64,000 bases of DNA from Limihaloglobus sulfuriphilus (GTDB taxonomy: Bacteria; Planctomycetota; Phycisphaerae; Sedimentisphaerales; Sedimentisphaeraceae): NCBI RefSeq assembly GCF_001999965.1, contig NZ_CP019646.1, forward strand, positions 1,240,001 to 1,304,000, given 5' to 3'. The notes beneath the pieces are model-generated. The model was given only the letters and a program-made list of their open reading frames with translations. It did not search any database and was not told the DNA's origin. Made by a program: the position numbers and the translations under genes. Below, piece after piece: positions 1 to 9,025 of the stretch; position 1 is the stretch's first letter, and each line of letters opens with the position of its first letter.

Positions 1-1
1 G

Positions 2-391
2 GGTAATGCCAGATTTGTAAGAGCTGAATTTCTAAAGCTCCGCAAACAGGATTTTGTCCAGGCCGCCAGGGCACTGGGGCTTCCGCTGCGAAGCATCCTC
101 TTCAGGCACATGCTGCCCAACGGCATGGCACCGGTGCTGGTAAACGCAACTTTCGGCATTGCCGGCGCTATTTTCACAGAGGCGGCCTTGAGTTTTCTTG
201 GTTTTGGAGTGGTGCCCCCGACTCCGAGCTGGGGACAAATGCTCAGCAAGGGAGTAAGCCCCACAGGGGATTTCCTCTGGTGGCTCTCGCTGTTTCCGGG
301 ACTGGCGATATTCCTTACAGTCGTAACCTACAACCTCGTTGGTGAAGGCCTGCGGGACGCTATTGACCCGCGTCTGAGGAAAGCCGCCTGA
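2..391 (+). CDS. ABC transporter permease, peptide/nickel type (3' part only)
   Basis: The C-terminal part of an inner-membrane permease of the oligopeptide/dipeptide/nickel importer family; the 5' end lies outside the window. The reading frame is open from base 2. It shows the cytoplasmic EAA loop that docks on the ATPase (QAARALGLPLRSILFRHMLPN-like, about positions 55-120), then hydrophobic segments and the family ending DAIDPRLR. The stop is 2 bases before the next ATPase gene, so the three genes form one operon. The EAA loop and ending fit the second permease (OppC/DppC type). The substrate cannot be told from the sequence. Confidence 0.9.
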   Translation, partial: GNARFVRAEFLKLRKQDFVQAARALGLPLRSILFRHMLPNGMAPVLVNATFGIAGAIFTEAALSFLGFGVVPPTPSWGQMLSKGVSPTGDFLWWLSLFPGLAIFLTVVTYNLVGEGLRDAIDPRLRKAA

Positions 392-392
392 T

Positions 393-1397
393 ATGCAGAA
401 GAAACCAGACATAAATATGGATAAACAAGACAACACATTACTCTCAATAAAAAATCTGTCTGTCGGATTTTATACCGATGAGGGAGAAATCGTGGCCGTC
501 AATGATGTCAGCTACGATATAGAACGCGGCAAGACTCTCGCTGTAGTCGGCGAAAGCGGCTGCGGAAAAAGCGTTACCGCCATGACAGCGATGAAACTCA
601 TACCCTCACCGCCGGGCAGGATACTTGGAGGGAGCATAAAGTTCAAGGGTGTCGAGGTAACCACTGCCGGCGAAAAACAAATGCGAAAGCTCCGCGGCAA
701 TGAAATCGCCATGATATTCCAGGAACCTATGACGAGCCTCAACCCTGTATATACAATTGGCGAACAAATCGCTGAGGCGATAGAGCTTCACCAGAACCTA
801 AAGGGTGATCAGGCATGGACAAAGGCCGTGGAAATGCTTGACAAGGTTGGAATAGCCGAGCCTGCCAAAAGGGCCTGGGATTATCCGCACCAGATGTCGG
901 GCGGAATGCGCCAGCGTGTTATGATAGCAATGGCAATTTCTTGCGAGCCCGCCCTGCTGATAGCAGATGAGCCTACCACGGCCCTGGATGTAACTATTCA
1001 GGCACAAATTCTGGAGCTTTTGCGGCAGCTGCAGGAAACCAACAACATGAGCATACTGCTGATAACTCATGACCTCGGCGTAGTAGCTGAAAACGCTCAC
1101 GATGTAGTGGTAATGTATGCCTCCAAAATTGTTGAAAAGGCTGATATAAACTCGCTGTTTTCCAAACCAATGCATCCTTATACGATGGGGCTTCTAAGGT
1201 CGCTGCCTAAACTGGATGAAGACAGCACGCGGCTGGAGACAATCGCCGGCGCTGTGCCCAACCCTTCCAACTTCCCGCCGGGATGCAAGTTCCATCCCAG
1301 ATGCCCTCACTGTATGGATATATGCCGCTCAGAGGAACCCCAGCTTGTCGAAATAGAACCCGGCCGGCATACAGCCTGCTGGCTTTACTGCAAATAA
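393..1397 (+). CDS. oppD: Peptide/nickel ABC transporter ATPase, OppD/DppD type
   Basis: One of the two ATPases that drive an oligopeptide-class importer. Walker A GESGCGKS lies at about residues 53-60, the Q-loop [10 protein letters not shown] at 109-118, the signature SGGMRQR at 169-175 and Walker B LLIADEP at 188-194. The tail (about 290-334) is the oligopeptide-transporter C-terminal domain with [10 protein letters not shown] and ACW cysteine motifs. At 334 aa it has the usual length. The start at 393 has a weak GGAAAG upstream. An ATG at 417 is also possible, because it gives a start (MDKQDN) resembling that of the downstream ATPase (MTDKQDN). The symbol stands for the family; dipeptide or nickel use is equally possible. 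Confidence 0.93.
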   Translation: MQKKPDINMDKQDNTLLSIKNLSVGFYTDEGEIVAVNDVSYDIERGKTLAVVGESGCGKSVTAMTAMKLIPSPPGRILGGSIKFKGVEVTTAGEKQMRKLRGNEIAMIFQEPMTSLNPVYTIGEQIAEAIELHQNLKGDQAWTKAVEMLDKVGIAEPAKRAWDYPHQMSGGMRQRVMIAMAISCEPALLIADEPTTALDVTIQAQILELLRQLQETNNMSILLITHDLGVVAENAHDVVVMYASKIVEKADINSLFSKPMHPYTMGLLRSLPKLDEDSTRLETIAGAVPNPSNFPPGCKFHPRCPHCMDICRSEEPQLVEIEPGRHTACWLYCK

Positions 1398-1416
1398 CCC
1401 ACAAACGGTACGATAT

Positions 1417-2409
1417 ATGACTGACAAACAGGACAACATAATATTAAAGGTCAGAAACTTAAAAACCTGGTTTCCCATAAAACGGGGCATTTTTTCCAAG
1501 ACCGTCGGCTGGGTAAAGGCTGTCAACGGTGTAAGTTTTGACGTGCCGGCGGGGAAAACACTTGGCCTTGTCGGAGAAAGCGGCTGCGGAAAAACTACCG
1601 TTGGCAGAACTATACTGCGTCTGATACCTGCTACAGAAGGCAGTGTTGAATTTGAAGGTAAAGATATTTTTACACTCGGCAGCAGAGAGCTTCGCAATGT
1701 GCGCAGGGATATGCAGATAATATTTCAGGACCCCTACGGCTCTCTAAACCCGCGAATGACGGTGGCAAATATTGTCGGTGAATCTCTCACAGCACACGGA
1801 ATCGCCAAAGGAACAGAACGTGGCCGAATTGTAGCTGAAATGCTTGAAAAATCCGGCCTTTCCGCCAAATATGCCAACCGCTACCCGCATGAATTCTCAG
1901 GCGGCCAGAGGCAGCGCCTCGGAATCGCCAGGGCTCTGGCCCTGAATCCAAAACTCGTTATCTGCGATGAGCCGGTCAGCGCTCTTGATGTTTCTATACA
2001 GTCGCAGATTGTAAACCTGCTTCAGGACCTGCAGAACGAGATGGGGCTGACATACATATTTATCGCTCACGATCTGGCTGTGGTAAAGCACATAAGTGAT
2101 TTCGTGGCGGTCATGTACCTTGGGCGGATAATGGAATACGCAGGCTCATCAAGTCTGTACAAGACACCATCGCACCCGTACACACGAGCTCTGATAAGCG
2201 CCATACCGGAGCCTGATCCGAATCCAAAAAAGAAACGGATAATACTCCAGGGCGAGGTGCCGAGTCCCTCAAATCCTCCCTCGGGCTGCCCGTTCCATAC
2301 ACGCTGCCCTCATGCCGAGGAGCGTTGCAGTCAACAGGAAATAAAACTTGAGCAGGTCTCCAAAGACCATTTCACAGCCTGCTGGAAAGTGGTGGAAAAG
2401 GGCATATAA
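1417..2409 (+). CDS. oppF: Peptide/nickel ABC transporter ATPase, OppF/DppF type
   Basis: The second ATPase of the importer, 20 bases after the first. It has Walker A GESGCGKT (about residues 53-60), FQDPYGSLNPRMT Q-loop, the signature SGGQRQR and Walker B LVICDEPVSALD. The tail has the same PSGCPFHTRCP...ACW cysteine pattern as its partner. The F-type is recognised by the TWFPIKRG N-terminus and the SLNPRMTV segment. It ends 43 bases before the end of the converging broken glycosidase gene. Assignment to the ATPase family is firm; substrate is unknown. Confidence 0.93.
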   Translation: MTDKQDNIILKVRNLKTWFPIKRGIFSKTVGWVKAVNGVSFDVPAGKTLGLVGESGCGKTTVGRTILRLIPATEGSVEFEGKDIFTLGSRELRNVRRDMQIIFQDPYGSLNPRMTVANIVGESLTAHGIAKGTERGRIVAEMLEKSGLSAKYANRYPHEFSGGQRQRLGIARALALNPKLVICDEPVSALDVSIQSQIVNLLQDLQNEMGLTYIFIAHDLAVVKHISDFVAVMYLGRIMEYAGSSSLYKTPSHPYTRALISAIPEPDPNPKKKRIILQGEVPSPSNPPSGCPFHTRCPHAEERCSQQEIKLEQVSKDHFTACWKVVEKGI

Positions 2410-2452
2410 AGAGCTTTGAAGCATAAATATCAAGTATGCAGGTTATCGCCGC

Positions 2453-3818
2453 CTAACGGGTCACTTTTACTGAATTAGACATACGGCTTTCGTTGTCATT
2501 AAAATCGACTGAAGTTACCCTGTAATAATAATCGCCTTCGATCGGCATTGCGTTGAAATCGAGGGCGTTGTCCTCAAACGATAATGTATCTTTATAAACA
2601 TATGTAACAAAACTTGCACCATCAGCTTTGAAATTTGCACTCTCACCTCTGTATATCTTATACCAGAAGGCTTTCCCACAAGGTTTCCAGATTATTATTG
2701 TACCCTCAGCCCTAAGCTCAGGTGCTTCAGTAGCTGCATTTTTATCTGTTTTAGTCTGAATACAGGTCAACACCTGATCAGGGGCCGCGGCAGGGAAGAA
2801 GCTCTCATTTCTACCATCAGATGCTTTTATATAATATTCAATACCCTGCTCAGATATTTTTGATGCAGGAACAGTGCAGCAGAATATCGACCGGTTACGG
2901 CGTTTCATCGTTTTGCCTGTCCAGAAAAAAGCACCAGGTTTTCGGTAGTACAATTTCGCGGAGATACAGTCTTAACTCCTTCCATCGAGGATTCTTGCTG
3001 TTATCTCAACAGACTGGCCGGCCCGGACAGAAACCGGCTCGGATATTACTACCACAAGTGGAGCTTCATCGTCCGCATCCCCGGCCAGGCATTTAGAAGC
3101 AACACTATGCGGGCTTTCTGCCGCAGCGTCTCCTATGGCGGTTACAGTATATTCGAATACTCCGTCTGCTCTGTCAGTATAGCTTCGTGTATCGGCTCCA
3201 AGAGGAACCTCGTTTACCTTCTCGCCATCTCTATATACATTAAAGGCTATTACATTATCCTGGCGGTTTCTCCATTGAATCAAAGCCCCGCTTTTGGTGC
3301 CTTTTGCCGTAACATAAGCCGGGGCCTTAACCTGCTGTTTTTGCCTGAGTGAATTTTCCATTCCAAGATACCGCAGCTGAACAAACCTGTTCTGCGAGCT
3401 CTGAACGTTACCCAGTGACGATATGTCATCAACCCTGTGCGTAAAGTTTCTTGCCCAGCTCTCGAATGCACTTGGAAGATCATTCCATTTCGCATAGGGA
3501 AAAGTCTGTTCAAGAACGATATGGTCATGTGTCGCCTGAATTCTGCATCGGAGTTTTTCGAGCCTTGCCCTGTAAGCCGGATTCTCGGTGTTCTCAAGGC
3601 AACAGTCTATAACCGCCAGCTGCTCAACAGCCTTGGGCAGATCGTTGATTTCAGGCCCTACAAAGGTCAACGATATGCCGTGGGAAGGATTTATCGGATT
3701 GATATCGATTTTAAACGTCTGCCAGTCCTGCCAGCCGCCAGTATTTGGAATTTCGCATAAACCCAATATCGGACCGTCCGGATTGTCAAGCCTGACCTCG
3801 ATTGCGCCGCCATTTGCA
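2453..3818 (-). pseudogene. Distal half of an IS-split secreted glycosidase-like gene (CBM6 and Fn3 domains)
   Basis: The 3' half of the gene whose 5' half is at 5349-7229. Reading down the minus strand from the copy of the 10-bp target duplication at 3809-3818, the frame continues a CBM6-like carbohydrate-binding module (GGAIEVRLD, then GGWQDWQTFKI near the IS). A helical spacer follows, then a fibronectin-type-III domain (about 3340-3070) and a second Fn3-like domain near the end (about 2730-2460). At 2972-2974 an in-frame TAA interrupts the coding; the same frame reopens at once (AKLYYRKPGAFFW). The sequence therefore carries two lesions, the IS and a nonsense codon. Removing the IS and one target copy rejoins the two halves in frame (GSAANG|GAIEVRLD). 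No function is expected from this half alone. Confidence 0.85.
3809..3818. repeat. Target-site duplication, left copy (10 bp)
   Basis: GCCATTTGCA directly abuts the left inverted repeat of the insertion sequence and is repeated exactly at 5349-5358, abutting the right inverted repeat. Ten bases is within the range reported for ISAs1-family elements. The perfect match indicates a simple and probably recent insertion. Confidence 0.95.
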
Positions 3819-3837
3819 CAGGGCAATCGCATCTAAA
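3819..3837 (+). repeat. Left terminal inverted repeat of the IS (19 bp)
   Basis: CAGGGCAATCGCATCTAAA is perfectly matched in inverse orientation at 5330-5348. The stop codon of the passenger gene lies just inside it, at 3841. Confidence 0.95.
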
Positions 3838-3840
3838 ATA

Positions 3841-4128
3841 TCATTTTTTAGGCTTTTCGGTTAGTTTTTTTCTTTCAAGGCGTGTTATCCGTATGATTTC
3901 GTCAGCATATTGTTGCACTAAGTCCATGAATTGGTTGTAACTATCTATGTCAGCCTGCAGTGCTTCAAGCTCATCCTTTGGGACATATCGCACAACATTG
4001 GCTCCATTTTTCCACGTTTGGTGGTTGAAATGCTGCCGGTTTTTCATCTGACATATTTTCCCTCGTTCCATTCGCTCTATTTTTGCGATTTTTTCTAATA
4101 ATTTTATAGCTTTTTTTGTCTTTTTCAT
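3841..4128 (-). CDS. Small basic DUF6788-like passenger protein inside the IS
   Basis: A 95-aa protein rich in Lys and Arg. The sequence runs from a basic helix (KKTKKAIKLLEKIAKIERMERG) through a central segment with C-Q-M-K and HFNHQTWKNGANVVRYVP to a C-terminal acidic/basic helix (about residues 50-95). The segment ...RYVPKDELEALQ followed by a long helix is the pattern I know from DUF6788 proteins, which are often found beside transposases; their function is not established. It lies wholly within the IS, divergent from the transposase. No Shine-Dalgarno is clear; the 54-bp space between the two starts is AT-rich with TATAAT-like boxes on both strands. Family assignment is by eye and moderate. 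Confidence 0.65.
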   Translation of the reverse strand: MKKTKKAIKLLEKIAKIERMERGKICQMKNRQHFNHQTWKNGANVVRYVPKDELEALQADIDSYNQFMDLVQQYADEIIRITRLERKKLTEKPKK

Positions 4129-4182
4129 TATAGTATAATATATAGTATTCTATATCTTTGCAACGTTAAAACGAGGAAAATT

Positions 4183-5334
4183 ATGAAAAAAGAACAAAAC
4201 CAACGCAGATTAATGGACTATTTTTCGACAATTGAAGACCCCAGAGTCGAGCGTACTCGCAAGCATGAGCTTAGTGATATTTTATCCATTGCAATTTGTG
4301 CAATAATTTGTGGCGCTGATGGATGGACACAGGTTGAAGAGTTCGCTCAGTGCAAAGAAGAGTGGTTTAAAAGTTTTCTTTCTTTGCCTAATGGCATTCC
4401 ATCTCACGACACATTTGGACGAGTATTTTCTTCTCTCAAACCCGACTCATTTGAACAATGCTTCCTTGAATGGGTCAATGCCTTAGCCCAAAAGAGTGAA
4501 GGCAGGCTCATAGCCATTGACGGCAAAACTATGCGTAGAAGCGTTGATTATGCATCTGAAAAAGCGGCTGTTCACATGGTAAATGCCTGGTGCGACACCA
4601 ACAAAATGGTCATTGGGCAGATTGCAACAGAAACCAAGAGCAATGAGATAACGGCTATACCTAAGCTCTTGGAGTTAATTGATTTAGATGGTGCAGTTGT
4701 AACAACTGATGCTATGGGCTGCCAAAAGGAAATTGCTAATGCTGTAATTGAAAATGATGGGGACTATATCTTGCAGCTAAAGGCAAATCAGACCGGCCTG
4801 CATAAAAATGCAGTTACCCTTTTTGATGAATGTATAGACGATAATGTCTATAATATTCAATATACTGTTGCAAGTGAAACTGATGGAGGCCACGGCAGGG
4901 TTGAAGAACGCACATTGCGGGCTGTTTCAAATGTAGGATTCCTTAACTCTGAAAAGAAAAACTGGGTCGGGCTCAAGAGCCTGATATGTGTGGAGGCAAA
5001 GAGGAGCATAGGAGATGAAACAAGCGTAGAGAAACGGTATTACATATCAAGCCTGACTTGCAAAAATCCGCAAGATTTACTCAAATATATCAGGGGCCAC
5101 TGGGGGGTAGAGAACTCCTTACACTGGTGTTTAGATATCAGCTTTGCCGACGATGAAAGGAGAATAAGAAAAGGTTATGGAGCAGAAAATTTTGCAAGGC
5201 TCTCACGAATAGCACTGAATCTGCTAAAACAGCAAACCAAGCACAAGGTCGGCATAAAGACCAGAAGGCTGTGCTGCGGCTGGAACGAGCAATACCTATA
5301 TCGCGTGCTGACACAACAAAATAAAGGACTTTAG
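4183..5334 (+). CDS. ISAs1-family transposase (DDE)
   Basis: A 383-aa DDE transposase that cuts and joins the IS ends. The N-terminal domain (MDYFSTIEDPRVERTRKH, with SIAICAIICGADGW) is typical of the ISAs1/H-repeat family. Catalytic acidic residues can be placed at LIAIDGKTMRRS, VVTTDAMGCQKE and the HWGVENSLHW segment, followed by the characteristic DDERRIRKG. A good ribosome site (GAGG) lies 7 bases upstream of the ATG. The stop codon lies inside the right inverted repeat, as is common in compact IS elements. It appears intact and full length. Confidence 0.95.
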   Translation: MKKEQNQRRLMDYFSTIEDPRVERTRKHELSDILSIAICAIICGADGWTQVEEFAQCKEEWFKSFLSLPNGIPSHDTFGRVFSSLKPDSFEQCFLEWVNALAQKSEGRLIAIDGKTMRRSVDYASEKAAVHMVNAWCDTNKMVIGQIATETKSNEITAIPKLLELIDLDGAVVTTDAMGCQKEIANAVIENDGDYILQLKANQTGLHKNAVTLFDECIDDNVYNIQYTVASETDGGHGRVEERTLRAVSNVGFLNSEKKNWVGLKSLICVEAKRSIGDETSVEKRYYISSLTCKNPQDLLKYIRGHWGVENSLHWCLDISFADDERRIRKGYGAENFARLSRIALNLLKQQTKHKVGIKTRRLCCGWNEQYLYRVLTQQNKGL

Positions 5335-5348
5335 ATGCGATTGCCCTG
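5330..5348 (-). repeat. Right terminal inverted repeat of the IS (19 bp)
   Basis: Exact reverse complement of the left end at 3819-3837. It contains the last codon and stop of the transposase gene. Confidence 0.95.
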
Positions 5349-5358
5349 GCCATTTGCA
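5349..5358. repeat. Target-site duplication, right copy (10 bp)
   Basis: GCCATTTGCA, identical to 3809-3818, immediately outside the right inverted repeat of the IS. Confidence 0.95.
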
Positions 5359-7229
5359 GCAGACCCGGCACGTACCTCAAATGAATCCATCGCTGTAGTA
5401 ATCTCTGCCGGCTCGTATTTGAGCCAGTTGCCGTGCTGAATATAACCTACGCACTCACCTCCCTCGGAACATTCGGCTTTCTGTGTGCCGCGGTTAAGTT
5501 TGTAATCTACAGCTTGAAATTCAGAAGAGTTTCCAGAAACAGAATCGGTAAGTTTGAATTTACTTATATTAAACAGATATTCTCCGCTGTTGGGCCGGGT
5601 AGAGCCGGAAAACTCAGGTGTTGGTGTACATTCGCCAAATCCGCTGGCAAATGGTTCATTTTCATTTATGATATCTGTTATCTTCGCGGCAGAATTTTCG
5701 CCATAGCTTCGTCTGGCATACTCTGAATAAACGGCTTCAGAAGTTTTATATCTGCCTTTGCTGTCCCATGGCGCTTTGGCAATATAGCTGATCTTTGGAT
5801 CAATTGCATCTGTAAGCCGCCACGTAAGACAGTAAAGCCCTTTCATGTTGGAAGCCCTCTGATTCCAGGCTTCTACAGTATTAGAAAGGTGCACATTGTA
5901 TGGATAATAATATTGAGAGCTGTTAAAATCCCTCTCCAGCCATGGGCAACCCCAGTATTCCCTGTCTCCGTATTCTTTGCCGGAAACACATTTATCCGAA
6001 TAAGCAGAGATTGGAGCACAAATCACATCTTCTGGTAAACCTTCCACAAACTCGGGCTTGAGTCCCCAGCCAGCTACAGCTATCTTTGTTTGTGGAGACT
6101 TCTCTTTCATGCCATCGTAGAACATCCGGAAAATACCCTGCCAGAAATCTTTTTCATCCTGCGGCCCTTCTGAATGGAAACACAAAAGCACATCCAGATC
6201 AGGGTAGTCACGCGTAATCTGTTCAACCCTTGCCGCTACAAGTTCAGGGGCATCTGCCTTTATCCCGAATTTATCAGTATATTCATTGGGTATCAGATCA
6301 ATATCCAGGCCAAGACCTATCTTTACACCCCGCTCATGGGCATAGGCGATAACTTTCTGAAACATTGAGCGGCCCTTATCGAAAACCTCCTGGTTAGAGA
6401 GATTCTCGTTATGAATAGCCGCGTCTGAGCCGAAATCATAATCATCAAATAAATCTGTCGCACCCCAGAGGTAGTCTTCAATATTCCACTTTTCCCCCCG
6501 CCACATGTGGCCGCTGCGGGCAGTTGCCATCCAGACACGTGAGAGATAGCCCTTGTACTCAAAATTATGGTACATCTCATTGTGACCGTGAAACTGCTTT
6601 CCAAAATTGTAGTTATGAACATGGATAAAGTTCATTCTCATTTTCGCGGCGGTATCTATGATATATTTCCAGTCATTCCATGAATACACGGTTGCCGACT
6701 GCGGGAAATTGGTCCAGGGCAGAAATCCGCGAATATAAACAGCTGGATTTTTAACTTCATCAACATCCGGCAGATACAATTCTCTCTTCTGCTCAGGGAG
6801 AATATCACCGCTGAAATAAAAACCGACATCATAATAATCATCCAGCAGACCGTAAACGCCGTACATACAGCCGACGCCGCTACCTCCTGTGATGGCTATT
6901 ATTTCATTGCCGCGATTATTGATTTTCTTTAGAATATACCCTTCTTCTCCAATCAGCCCTGCCGGCTCATCAATCAAAGCTGATTTCGTAAAAAGGTCTG
7001 CCGCAGTGCCGCCCTTGACGCCTAATACAAAGCCTTTTCCGCGAATTGAAGACAAATTATCATCTATTTTAATCAGATCACCAGTGATATGATAAAGATA
7101 TCGCTGCAATTCTCTGGCGGCATAAATTTCTTTAGGCGAGGCCTGATCTGAAATAATTATGTGAGATGAAGAAGCAAAAACACTACAGACACTCAAGAAA
7201 AGCAATGGAAAAAATATTCTAAAAAACAT
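5349..7229 (-). pseudogene. Proximal part of an IS-split secreted glycosidase-like gene
   Basis: The 5' part of the interrupted gene. The ATG at 7229 is the best start: it follows GAGG by 5-6 bases and opens a signal peptide (FFRIFFPLLFLSVCSVFASS). Next comes an N-terminal alpha/beta domain like those of GH67/GH20-type enzymes (AARELQRYLYHITGD, then GGSGVGCMYGVYGLLDD), and a probable TIM-barrel region (MNFIHVHNYNFGK, ERGVKIGLGLDIDLIP, PDLDVLLCFHSEGP). The CBM6 module begins at VGYIQHGNWLKYEP and is cut by the IS; translation would run 5 codons into the IS end. Before insertion the protein would have been about 1,080 aa. Secretion as a truncated enzyme lacking the binding modules is possible but unproven. 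The exact GH family is not certain. Confidence 0.85.
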
Positions 7230-7317
7230 AAATACCTCAAAATGCAAATTATAGCTTTTGACAATTACTTGACATTTGACATTTTAAAGGTTTCTATTTT
7301 TTTGCAAGCAGATAATT

Positions 7318-8367
7318 TTAAAAACAGCGTTTTCCATCTTTTTTTCTGCAGTGCTGGTCGCATTTATAGCAGATTTCGTTCTTTAAGTAGCCGCCTTCAA
7401 AATACTCTTTAAAGTTGCCTAATGTTGTCTCGGCAATATTCTTCACGGCTTCTTTGGTGAAAAAACCCTGATGCGACGTTACCAGAACGTTGGGAAACAT
7501 CAGCAAACGGGCAAGCACATCGTCAGATATAACCTCAGCCGACCTGTCCTCGAAAAAGTACTGATTTTCCTCCTCATAAACATCGAGACCTGCACTGCCG
7601 ATTTTCCCAGACTTGAGCCCATCTATCAGCGCCTGAGTATCTATCAGCTTGCCGCGGCCGGTGTTTATAAGTATTACTCCGTCTTTCATGCGGTTGATAG
7701 ACTCTTTGTTTATAAGCCACTCTGTCTCTTCGTTAAGGGGGCAATGCAGAGATATTATATCCGATTTACTTGCAAGCTCTTCGAATGAGACGTAATTTAT
7801 CCCCTCTTTTTCGGCATAATCCTTATCGGGAAATTTGTCATACGCAAGCACCCTCATGCCGAAACCCTTTAGTATCGATATCAGGCATTTGCCTATCTTG
7901 CCGGTACCGACAATGCCCGCTGTCTTGCCGTGCAAATCAAAACCCATGAGGCCGTTAATCGAAAAATTCGCATCACGGGTTCTATAATAAGCCCGATGCG
8001 TCTTGCGGTTAAGCGCCAGAATCAGAGCCGCGGCGTGTTCGGCGACAGCATAAGGTGAATACGCCGGAACACGCAGGACATGAATTTTGCCGTAGGCGGC
8101 CTTGAAATCTACATTATTGTAACCGGCGCATCTAAGGCCGATTACACCAATTTTGTGCTCATTTAGGTGGTCGATGACATTTTTATTCAACGTGTCGTTA
8201 ACAAACGCGCAAACACCGTCAAAACCCTGGCTTAGCTCGACAGTGTTCTCATCAAGGTGAGCGTCAAAATAATTGATATCGAAGCCGTAATCCTTGTTGA
8301 CCTCATCAAATGATCGCTTGTCGTAGGGTTTGGCATCAAAAAAAGCTATTTTTTTAGGATTAGTCAT
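7318..8367 (-). CDS. ldhA: D-lactate dehydrogenase-type 2-hydroxyacid dehydrogenase
   Basis: An NAD-dependent D-2-hydroxyacid dehydrogenase that most likely interconverts pyruvate and D-lactate in the cytoplasm. The N-terminal catalytic region has IGLRCAGYNNVD, the D-LDH hallmark. The Rossmann motif GIVGTGKIGK is at about residues 149-158. Catalytic residues are recognisable as Arg in NTGRGKLID, Glu in GLDVYEEE and His in TSHQGF. GAGG stands 9 bases before the ATG. The protein ends with an unusual short cysteine-rich tail, CYKCDQHCRKKDGKRC, beyond the usual end of the fold. It is apparently a single-gene unit. Confidence 0.88.
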   Translation of the reverse strand: MTNPKKIAFFDAKPYDKRSFDEVNKDYGFDINYFDAHLDENTVELSQGFDGVCAFVNDTLNKNVIDHLNEHKIGVIGLRCAGYNNVDFKAAYGKIHVLRVPAYSPYAVAEHAAALILALNRKTHRAYYRTRDANFSINGLMGFDLHGKTAGIVGTGKIGKCLISILKGFGMRVLAYDKFPDKDYAEKEGINYVSFEELASKSDIISLHCPLNEETEWLINKESINRMKDGVILINTGRGKLIDTQALIDGLKSGKIGSAGLDVYEEENQYFFEDRSAEVISDDVLARLLMFPNVLVTSHQGFFTKEAVKNIAETTLGNFKEYFEGGYLKNEICYKCDQHCRKKDGKRCF

Positions 8368-8758
8368 TGTTGGGCCTCATTTCTGACTTACACTTTTATT
8401 TACTGAGCGTTAAAACTGCCGCCAAAGATTCATCAAGGTTGCAGCGGTGAACCACATACCATGCAGCGTAATCGTAGCAAAATCTTTATGCTTGTCAAGC
8501 GAGCATACTGCCTGATTGGTTTGCACCGCAACATTAAGCCGCTAAGGAATGAAAACTGGAGACACTGTAAACCTGCCCAGAAAACAAAATCTCTGGATTA
8601 CATTAAACGAAACCATAATTAAGTTTAGCCCTCTATGATATTTAGGAAATACTCTCTTAGGTGTGCCGTAATATACACGGTAAAAACCTGTTTTCTGCGT
8701 CAAAAGCCGCAAAATCGGATAAAACCGCGAGTTTTTATGCTTCTTTGGTAATTTCTGC
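8368..8758. other. Gene-free stretch before tRNA-Pro
   Basis: About 390 bases between the divergently placed dehydrogenase gene and the tRNA promoter. I see no open frame with a ribosome site and no clear RNA family; the stretch presumably holds the promoter of the dehydrogenase gene. Confidence 0.5.
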
Positions 8759-8786
8759 TTGCAAACACAACCGCATTGAGTAGAAT
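8759..8786 (+). promoter_or_regulatory. Promoter of tRNA-Pro(TGG)
   Basis: A -35-like TTGCAA (8759-8764) and a -10-like TAGAAT (8781-8786) are separated by 16 bases; the tRNA begins 17 bases after the -10 box. The same -10 sequence and spacing occur before the other two tRNAs in this window. Confidence 0.7.
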
Positions 8787-8802
8787 CCTAAATCTTTAAA
8801 AC

Positions 8803-8877
8803 CGGGGTGTAGCTCAGCTTGGCTAGAGCACCTGCTTTGGGAGCAGGGGGTCGGGGGTTCAAATCCCTCCACCCCGA
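8803..8877 (+). tRNA. tRNA-Pro, anticodon TGG
   Basis: Cloverleaf by eye: acceptor CGGGGTG pairs with CACCCCG, D-arm GCTC...GAGC, anticodon stem CCTGC/GCAGG around loop TTTGGGA (anticodon TGG), and T-arm with GGTTCAAATCC. Discriminator base is A and CCA is not encoded. Confidence 0.96.
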
Positions 8878-9025
8878 TTTTAATAAACAAGAAGGTTCAC
8901 AACCATTCTGTTTATAAAATCTAAATGCACCGTAACCGGCACTTCTGAAAATTTTCCAGGCAGAAATACGCACTATTTACGCCATAACTTGCCGCATGGT
9001 GCAAAAGCATTCTCTGCAGCTTAAA

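Larger units (their letters stand above)
3819..5348 (+). mobile_element. Complete ISAs1-family insertion sequence, 1,530 bp, with divergent passenger gene
   Basis: The ends are perfect 19-bp inverted repeats: CAGGGCAATCGCATCTAAA at 3819-3837 and its complement at 5330-5348. A 10-bp direct duplication flanks them. The element holds a full-length transposase (4183-5334, plus) and a divergent small gene (3841-4128, minus). It interrupts the CBM6 module of a secreted glycosidase-like gene. All parts needed for transposition look intact, so the element may be active. A passenger gene is not part of the standard ISAs1 description, which is a single transposase gene. Confidence 0.95.

Noticed and set aside
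8788-8973. Minus-strand frame over tRNA-Pro(TGG) with a DLNPRPPAPKA-type peptide
   Set aside because: The peptide is the antisense translation of the tRNA; no ribosome site or independent support.
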